Source of the DNA: Branchiostoma floridae
Lineage: Eukaryota > Chordata > Leptocardii > Amphioxiformes > Branchiostomatidae
Length of the DNA stretch: 64,000 nucleotides
Assembly: GCF_000003815.2 (NCBI RefSeq)
Contig: NC_049995.1
Coordinates: 14,677,564 to 14,741,563 of the forward strand
Direction of reading: 5' to 3'
The notes under the pieces are model-generated. The model was not told the origin of the DNA. It did not search any database and saw only the letters and a list, made by a program, of their open reading frames with translations. The position numbers and the translations under genes are program-made. Positions 56,683 through 64,000 of this stretch are shown piece by piece. Each line of letters begins with the position of its first letter. Position 1 is the stretch's first letter.

Positions 56683-56929
56683 GAGAAATGAAAGCACATT
56701 CAAGTTCAGCTCATGCATGTATCCATGAACCAGCTGCTAGCCAAAAAATCTATACCGGCCTTGAGAAACAGGAAAAGGGTCAGCCATCATGATAACCCTC
56801 CAACTCCTACAATTGTTTATGTCTTCTGTGATCGATAACAGGTCGTTTTCAGGACGTTGGAACCTCGGAGGCGTGCATCTTGAGTATTGCTGTGGATTAC
56901 ACAACTAAGAAGGGGCCGGGTTCTACAAG

Positions 56930-57045
56930 TTTACAGCAATTCTATGGTCTCGCTTGGGAGTGATCATTGTAGATTTCTTTCTTTCTTTGGGAAAAAAGCG
57001 CCGCTATATAATGTAATTCAATGATTATCAATGCACTGTGTTTAA
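56930..57045 (+). mobile_element. Possible LINE 3' tail
   Basis: GGGAAAAAAGCGCCGCTATA followed by TAATGTAATTCAATG resembles the 3' end common to CR1/L2-type LINEs (GCGCTATATAA-GTAATTCA, then a short repeat). No reverse transcriptase sequence was found upstream, so this rests on the tail alone. Confidence 0.3.
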
Positions 57046-58009
57046 TACTGTTAAGCTGTGTAGCCAGAGTTAGGTTGTCTTGTACTTACTTACTTCTCAA
57101 TTTTCCTAAATATTCTCTTGCTTCAAATTTCCGTTGGCGATGTTGCACAAAATTTGTATTTTTCGAACAATTCAATGAGAACAAGTGTAATGCGTGCAGC
57201 GCTATGGATATGAAGGACAGAGAAGACCTTGACATACACCATCTCAAGATGACTAAACAGCTCATAACTGCAGCTCAATACTTATTGGATCATTCTACCA
57301 GATGAGGGCGACCGGGATATTTTTAGACAGCAGACTTACAGAATTTGATACATACAAAAGATAACCATTTCATTAGATTAGTATGAAGTTGTGAACCTAA
57401 TAAGATCAAATGCAGTTCAGGGAACTGTTGTCATATAGCCCCTAAATTCAGTGTTATCATGTTGACATTTACCTCATTATCTATCAAATATATAAAAATG
57501 TCATAACCTGATTAAGAAGTTACTAATTTTCATTGGAAGGTTAGTTGTATGGCTGTTCTAAGAAGAGACATAGTAGGTTTTTATTTTGAGAAAATAAAAA
57601 CATAATTTTATCCATACTAACATGCTTTTTTTGCAGCCTGACAGTAAACAATGGGGTACTGAAACAAATTGAAAATGGCAGATAATTGACAAGAAAGGCG
57701 GAAGGATAGATAGTAACAAAAGGTAAACAAGTAAGTGGGCATTAGAGTGGTTGAAGCGCAAGTCCTAGTTCCCCTATGCCTCCCTCAGTGATATACCATA
57801 TTAGGTAGAGTACAGAAAAGGCATAATTTGGAGCAAATGCCGGTATATGATGTTGAGAAATGGCCCGTTTATACACTGTAATTCTGGATTGAGCACATAC
57901 TCATACAATATGTGGAATAGTTACATATAGACGAACTACATACACAGAGTAGTAAATGTGTAATTTCATCATACGAAAGAGAGTAATTGTCGAAAATGTG
58001 TCCTGCATT
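57046..58009. other. No supported gene
   Basis: The 94-codon frame at 57021-57305 has a hydrophobic start followed by a charged, Cys-containing tail, but no family match and no splice evidence. Confidence 0.35.
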
Positions 58010-58460
58010 GATCAATTGTGGAGATATGTGGGATTTAGTACTTGTTAATCATCCTGCCAGGGTATTTTCTCGTGTCAAGTATTTTGTTCTAACAGCAAAA
58101 CCCTGGTCAAATTCTTATTGTGAATATATACATGTAAATGCTCATGATCTTATGAACGAAACCTTATTGCTTAGTGATCAATTGTGAGGATATGAAGGAT
58201 TTAGTACTTCTCGATCATCCTGTCGAGGTATTTCCTTGTGTCAAGTATTTTGTTTTAACAGCAAAACCCGGGTCAAATTCTTATGTTTGATTATGTACTC
58301 AATTTGGAATATAAATGCCCATGATCTTATGACCAAAACGTTATAGCTAAGTGATCAATTGTGAGGATATGTAGGATTTAGTACTTCTCAATCATCCTGT
58401 AAAGGTATTTCCCCGTGTCAAGTATTTTGTTCTTACAGCAAATCCCGGGTCAAAGTTTTA
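58010..58460. repeat. Three-copy tandem repeat, 166-177 bp
   Basis: GATCAATTGTG occurs at 58010, 58176 and 58353, each followed by GATATG, GGATTTAGTACTT, AATCATCCTG, CGTGTCAAGTATTTTGTT, ACAGCAAA and GGGTCAAATTCTTA or GGGTCAAAG. CATGATCTTATGA lies near the end of copies 1 and 2. Confidence 0.93.
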
Positions 58461-59128
58461 AACCATGACTGCGTTTTTATTGAAAAATCATCCATCACGA
58501 ATGGCGAAGGATGAGCTCTTCTGCAGAAAGCTGATTACCCAAGGATGACTTTTGAATACAGCCAGGGCTACGCCAATGTATTTCATTGGTTCTAGGCTTT
58601 TCACAGGAACCACTGCATGAAATGGAATCTTCAGGAACATCTCAAGGAATTCCAGTTCCAGTAATTACTAACCTTTTCGCATACAATGACATCTACACGC
58701 ACCTACATAACCCCACTCTCCTATAAGCCACATGCTTTCAAATAAAATTTTAATGCGTGAAACAAAGTAGATTTTAGCATACTGATCATATGCTGTTTCT
58801 ATTGAAAAAGGAATAAATGGCGAGGCAATGACTTGCAAACATATGGCCATTTGATGTTGATATGACAAAAATGCGCTTTTTTTCATATCAGGCATAAGTG
58901 AAGCGATTCCTTAAAATTGAATCTATGTGGCCCTGGTGGAAAGGTCTAAGGTTTTAGAAGTTTGACGTCACAGATCACGTGATAGGAAATCAAGCCTGCT
59001 CTTACAATATGTCGCTGACGTCATGAGCCGTAATTTCACAGTGAATAAAGTAGGAATGGTTTAGTATGACGTCTGTGGGCTTAGCAATCACACGTCATTT
59101 GTCAGTCTTTACGAATGCCGATAGTTAA
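58461..59128. other. No gene recognised
   Basis: Contains GACGTCA-like words near 58963 and 59010-59065 (TTTGACGTCACAG, TGACGTCATGAGC, ATGACGTC), a small cluster of CRE-like sites of unknown meaning. Confidence 0.4.
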
Positions 59129-59254
59129 GATATAGACTCTGGTAAAAGAAAATTTGCATACAGAGGGGCAGAAAGCCGGAATGCACTCCCACTAGCTGTG
59201 AAAACTGCATCATCTACACAACTATTTAAAACATTGTGCCGCAAAATTGTGTGA
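59129..59254 (+). pseudogene. LINE reverse transcriptase, extreme C-terminus
   Basis: The frame reads SGKRKFAYRGAESRNALPLA and VKTASSTQLFKTLCRKIV, then stop (TGA at 59252). The pattern G-R-FAYRGA---N-LP---K-A-S---FK--L is the standard ending of CR1/L2/Rex-like LINE reverse transcriptases; the usual W before N is replaced by R here. An in-frame stop lies just upstream (TAA at 59126-59128), so only about 41 codons remain. It is distinct in sequence from the fragments at 5727 and 14827. Confidence 0.8.
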
Positions 59255-60261
59255 CCTCTGACCTCCATCCGCTTAACGACTTGTCATGAACATGGACATG
59301 GACATGAGTAAGGACATGATTTTATTTTTGACGATTTGTTGCACTATGGAAATATTACAATGTATTGTATGTGTACCCAGGGCCTCCATGAAAAGCAGTG
59401 CTGTAGTCACTGATGGGAGCCTACTTTGGTGACACGGAAATAAATATAAATAAAACTCACACGAAAGTGATTCGACATCATAGCACTTCACCAAATCTTT
59501 ATATAAACGAAAAAAGATGATCAACATTTTCATGATGAAATATTCAGTGTCACCAGCGAAAAAAATTGAAAAAAGTTTGAAAGCTTCTATCGTATCATTG
59601 GCGTCATTTAAAAACCTGTCAGTTTTCATTGCACATGCTTTGGAATGACATTGTCATGCCCTGTTGTACCAGTACACTGCAGCAGCCAGTTCAGAGGCTT
59701 GCTTAATTTCATATAGGTCTTGATTTGAAATAATTGGTTACAGTTTGAACTTACGAGTAAAGTAGCCCATGTTTTGGTTAATAATCTACGTTTGGCGTGT
59801 TGTTCTACATTTTTTTCTCCTTAGCACATGGCTGTCCTTTCGCCTTGTCCTTTGTGTTGCTGCCCTCCCTACAGTTGCAGATTATGATTTGCCCATGGTA
59901 ATACATTATCAAGTCGTATATATATTGTGCTTAGGAAAGCTAAGAAAACCTAAATCGGCCCCACTTGTTATCTTATAACAGTTGTGGTATTGACCATCTT
60001 CATCTCTGAGTTTTAACGAATAAGCCATGTCGTTAGAAGTGCCAGTTATGATTGATAGGAATTTGTCTGGTCGATTTGAACGATGTCTAAAAGGCCGTCT
60101 GGTCTTTATTCAATATATACAACACCAGGATGGTGACTTTTTTTATCATAATGTATGAAATAGAAAAAAAATATCTTGATCATTCTGAATAATAGAAATG
60201 GTTTGATCAAATGCTTTGCTCGTGGGCGATGTTTAGCTATTGAATGTGTATGCATAAAACA
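59255..60261. other. No supported gene
   Basis: A 118-codon minus-strand frame (59273-59629) and a 69-codon plus-strand frame (59769-59978) have no family features. ACATGGACATGGACATG is a short local repeat near 59288. Confidence 0.35.
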
Positions 60262-60332
60262 TCATTATCTATCATTATAAACATCATCTATCATCATCTA
60301 TATCATCATCATTATCATCAATATCATCATCT
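60262..60332. repeat. (ATC)n microsatellite
   Basis: Imperfect CATCATCTAT/CATCATCAT tract. Confidence 0.9.
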
Positions 60333-61889
60333 TTGTTACCATACCATCTGCATCTATTGTGAGTACGTGTACCAGATTCCGTAATGTCTTATTTGCTTCA
60401 TATTGACTAGGAACAACAAACTATGATTTCCAATCGCAATCTGAACACGCATCACCTCAGTACATTCTCCTTTTATAATGTTAAATGTTGTTCATTCTAT
60501 GATCACAAAAGAAAAGAGCTGTTTGAAGTGGCCACGGAATTTCACCCAAACTTCTTCACATTCACTAATTCTAAAAATTCTCCTTCTAACATCACAAACC
60601 CCACACAGAACAGAAAAGATGGGATCCTTCGTCTTCCACTGTCTCGAAAAAAGAAGTCGAACCCAAAAACCCAGAATGTAGAGTTAGCTGTTAGACTAGA
60701 GTAGACACTTTCTATATTGTTTGTTGTCTTTTCAAACAGTTTGAATCTTTCATGTCACCTGCAATTAGCCAACGAGCAATAATGTGCAACAAATTGTCAA
60801 TCCGTACTTAGCGTCCTGTGCATTCCGCTCTCGTCCTAACCCATGGAGACAAATGGAATATTTAAGATCAGACGATTACTGGGAAGAATGATCGCTCCTG
60901 GAATATCACAACAATTGTCTGTAGGATTGTCTCGTATATTTGTCATTTGCCTTGGACAGCAATGGCGAAAAAGATACTCCCCAAGCAGAGGTTAGACTCC
61001 GGCTGATTTTTGACGTTTCGTAGTCTTTTTTTATCGGGCTTTCTAAAATTTGGTTTGTTTCTTGATGTCTCGCGGCGGCTCTGCTTGGAAAGTAGAAAAA
61101 GACATTCGATGTGTTCCCGACATAATTCCAATAACAGAACTATTTATTTTTTCTAGCAGCTACACGAATATGTATTTTTGTGCATGTGTCTCATATGTTT
61201 TGCAGTATACCTTGTTTTGATGCTTCCTCCCACAATAGTTTATGAAATAAGACGTTTAAAAATCTTGTTACATTTACGTGGGGCATATCGTATAAACACG
61301 TTTTGTTGAATCGAAGAAAGTAGTTGGATGCTTACTACCTAATGTTATATTATTGTGTATTTATGATCCCGGGTTAGTAATGATCATCATTTGTCATAAT
61401 TTGTTATGTTTTCTGTAAAAACAGAATAAATAAATCAAAAAATTGAGTGCGTGTACAGTGAAGGTAAGAAAACATTTACATCTTCAAAAAAATTTTTTCT
61501 TCAGATTTGTCTTTAGAATCCAGTACTGTAACCCACAACGCATAAGTGGCTCCATGAGCCTTGTTTTGTGGTGATCTTCAAGTACATAAAAAAGATCTTC
61601 AAGCAGTTTTTGATGACGTAATCTCTCTGTTCACCATAACTTCCCTTGGGTTTGGTTCTCAAGATAAAAGTTGGCGTTTGCCCTAGGTTGACAGCAAGGC
61701 GTCTAACCGGAAACTTCGTATCGATTTTTCCTTACTTAGTCTCCGCCTTGCGTCTCAGAGTGCTGAGCTCCGGATCAAACCATTAAAGACGCAAATCCTT
61801 CATTGATTCTTAGTATCTTGCGAATGTCACGTCTCAGACATAAGAAGATCAATGGTCTCCAATACTTGATGTCGCTATCTTTAGTGTAT
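60333..61889. other. No supported gene
   Basis: The frame at 60423-60704 (94 codons, lysine-rich end) has no family features. A CAGAATAAATAAATC segment near 61423 resembles a LINE-type tail but has nothing coding upstream. Confidence 0.35.
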
Positions 61890-61897
61890 CAACAAGC

Positions 61898-62241
61898 AGG
61901 GCTCGAAATACTTTTTCTGCATAACTGCACTGGTGCAGGTAACATTGAAAATTACCTGCACCAGACAAATTTTACCTGCACCACTCTGGATTTAGGAAGT
62001 ATCGATCGTACTGAAATTGTCCAGGAACCATTGCTATTTTTTTCTTTTATACTTTATAGGTGGTAACATTCAATGGAGCTAATAACAACCTACATACACC
62101 AACATCATACTAAAGGACATTTATGTATAAAACCAACTACATGGACCAGTGCAGGTTAGGTGCAGGTAGACACCAGACAAACCTGCACAGCTCCAATTTT
62201 ACCTGCACTAACCTGCATATGCAGGTGGTATTTCGAGCCCT
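61898..62241. mobile_element. hAT-like MITE with ACCTGCAC subterminal repeats (344 bp)
   Basis: The ends are AGGGCTCGAAATAC (61898) and GTATTTCGAGCCCT (to 62241), perfectly inverted. The target duplication is CAACAAGC (61890-61897) / TAACAAGC (62242-62249), 8 bp with one mismatch, as expected for hAT elements. TACCTGCAC and GTGCAGGT words recur at least eight times: about 61930-61985 on the left, 62150-62225 on the right. It shares ends, but not subterminal words, with the element at 5649-6282. No transposase. Confidence 0.88.
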
Positions 62242-62249
62242 TAACAAGC

Positions 62250-63498
62250 TGGCCCCTTTACTTTAGCCGGAGACATTGGACAGATGGCTGATACCGTTTG
62301 CCCTCAGGGGATTTCTCAGCGACTTGTCAAGTAAAAGATAAGGGAAATTTATGAGATGGAACTATCTTGCAATTTCAATGGTTTTGGAGTCAATATGGTA
62401 TAAAATACTACAGTTTCATATCCTAAAGCACTATGCCCTTTCATGTCTGTTGACATAGCGTAACGGTAACATCTAGTGCGTATGTTTTTAATCGGACCTT
62501 ATGCACCTCAATACCATCATATATTGAATTCATTTATAAAACAGATACTTAACATCAACTTACCATCATCAGGAAGCAAATCATATTATTTACACAAAGA
62601 CCTACACAATCAAAAACTTACACTTACCATAGAGCACCTTGAACACTGTTTCGCTGGGTGCCGTAAGCTGTCTTACAATTAGAGATCCAGCAAAGCTATC
62701 ATAACAAATGCCCCCTACCAGTTGACCTTGGTAGTGCAACCAAGCCGTCAGTTCAGATAGTGAAGATCTTATTAGTACCATACGTAAAGACTTGAAGAGC
62801 TGTTATGGATCTAAATTTAGCATCGGTTACCTGTTGAAGCATAGTTGGGTGGACGGTTTAACGATGCGGGTATGAAATGGGCATCAAGAGAGTGGTAGTC
62901 TTCCGTACCTGCCACAATGGTTGTTTGTCTGATGCGACAACGCTCCTCATAAAGGCGTAGACTGTTATTATACCTGTCCCTCGCTCATATCAAACCACAG
63001 AATTGGTCAGGCGTTACCGATCTATTAACTAAATATAACTATATTTTTCTTTGGCTGCAAAAAAACAATGCCATTATGTCGTACCACACACAACCCGGGA
63101 ATACTGTGTTAAGGGACCAGTGTGCGACAAGATGCTAAGACGTACAAGGATAGTGCACTTTTAAAACTGGAAATAAGCAAAATCCAGTCCCCATTATCCG
63201 TGCCCTGTAGAAGGCAAAGCAGCAATGAGACACGTACACACCTTTCAGATCCTTCAGAAATAGCATTGAGCTTCCTTCTCACTTGGACATCATTGTTTAT
63301 TTCTATCAATTAATGGATTATATGGGCAGACTGCACTCTTTTGAAAGCCAACTGCGAGGGTTTTACTATTGTAAGTGGCTAAATCGCAAGGGTCTGGAGC
63401 GAGCTGCCATTCTGCGCCACAATGGATTACCAAAGTCTCACCTGATGCAACGTCTGGGAGTTAATTTGATGTTTTTTTATTCCCCTGAAACACTCCGT
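62250..63498. other. No supported gene
   Basis: Several 60-80-codon frames exist (62476-62682; 63109-63313 on both strands). None has recognisable motifs. Confidence 0.35.
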
Positions 63499-63740
63499 TC
63501 ACCTTGGACGGTCTCCCTGTAGTATTGACCTGCTTTTCACAGCACTAGTTCTATAAAAAGATCTATAATGCAAGAAAGCAGTTGAGTAGTGAAAAGTGCA
63601 AGAAATCGAGCTTGGCTTGCTTATCCAGATTTGTATGTACAGTAAAGGTAACAAAAGATTTATATGTTCAAAACACACCTTGGACGGTCCCCCTGTTGTA
63701 TTGATCCATTTTTCTCAGCTCAGATCTATAAAAAAAGTAA
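63499..63740. repeat. Two-copy duplication, 176-bp period
   Basis: CACCTTGGACGGTC(T/C)CCCTGT occurs at 63500 and 63676, followed by GTATTGA, a TTTTTCTCAG/CTTTTCACAG segment and TCTATAAAAA. Confidence 0.9.
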
Positions 63741-64000
63741 GTGTCTCCTGATAGCTTCGGGAGATTACAATAAACTCGTAAAGTTTCCCGTTAAAACGTC
63801 ACGGCCAAAACAGGCTAGCCCCAAGTGTGGCACTAAATCCTAAGCACTTTGAAACACGTGATAATCCGGTCAATATTAATCCCCGCATTTGATGCTGGAT
63901 CTTTTCTTAAGATCTATTCATCAAAAAGAACTCATTAGGACTCATTAAATGATGTAAACTGTATATACTTTGTCTGATCCTTCTCTCTTCCCTCATGACC
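63741..64000. other. No gene recognised
   Basis: AT-rich sequence to the window edge. Confidence 0.4.

Overview
This window looks like gene-poor, repeat-rich DNA from an animal nuclear genome. No open reading frame is longer than about 160 codons. There are no bacterial-style operons or ribosome binding sites, and no rRNA gene or intact tRNA gene was seen. The content is animal-type: a mariner-derived element, hAT-like and piggyBac-like non-autonomous DNA transposons, 3' ends of non-LTR retrotransposons, a tRNA-derived SINE and many satellite arrays. The MITE terminal sequences and the SINE body fit an invertebrate deuterostome, most likely an amphioxus (Branchiostoma). That assignment comes from recognition alone and has not been checked by a search.

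Layout. 0.3-2.8 kb: degenerate tandem units carrying a 164-bp MITE, then five ~175-bp monomers. 3.2-3.8 kb: a mariner element with an internal deletion. 5.6-6.3 kb: an hAT-like MITE with a 5'-truncated LINE nested inside it. 7.4-8.4 kb: a TTAA-flanked piggyBac-like element. 8.8-9.8 kb: two possible but unrecognised exons. 9.1 and 12.9 kb: two copies of one TA-flanked MITE. 11.7-12.8 kb: a segmental tandem duplication with a MITE in one copy only. 13.9-22 kb: many two- and three-copy duplications, a LINE 3' end and a SINE. 22.6-23.05 kb: a MITE packed with CAAGAA/TTCTTG words. 24.5-29.5 kb: short tandem repeats and GA-rich tracts. 30.7-36.5 kb: three large arrays (a 115/205-bp array with poly-C tracts, a 285-bp array and a degenerate array). 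39-40.3 kb: a 180-bp array disrupted by a MITE. 45.9-47.1 kb: a GA-interrupted array. 48.9-50.6 kb: a 178-bp array. 50.7-51.6 kb: two inverted MITEs between three direct copies of a ~66-bp flank. 51.6-53.0 kb: another ~178-bp array broken by a MITE. 55-62 kb: a nested MITE, LINE remnants, a perfect 28-bp palindrome and a second hAT-like MITE.

No gene pathway can be read from this window. The interesting material is structural. Many unrelated sequences have been duplicated in tandem with periods clustering near 176-180 bp. Several MITEs sit inside such duplications, so neighbouring copies act as empty sites that reveal exact insertion junctions. Coordinates of degenerate repeats are by eye and approximate to tens of bases. 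Statements of identity are visual, not computed.
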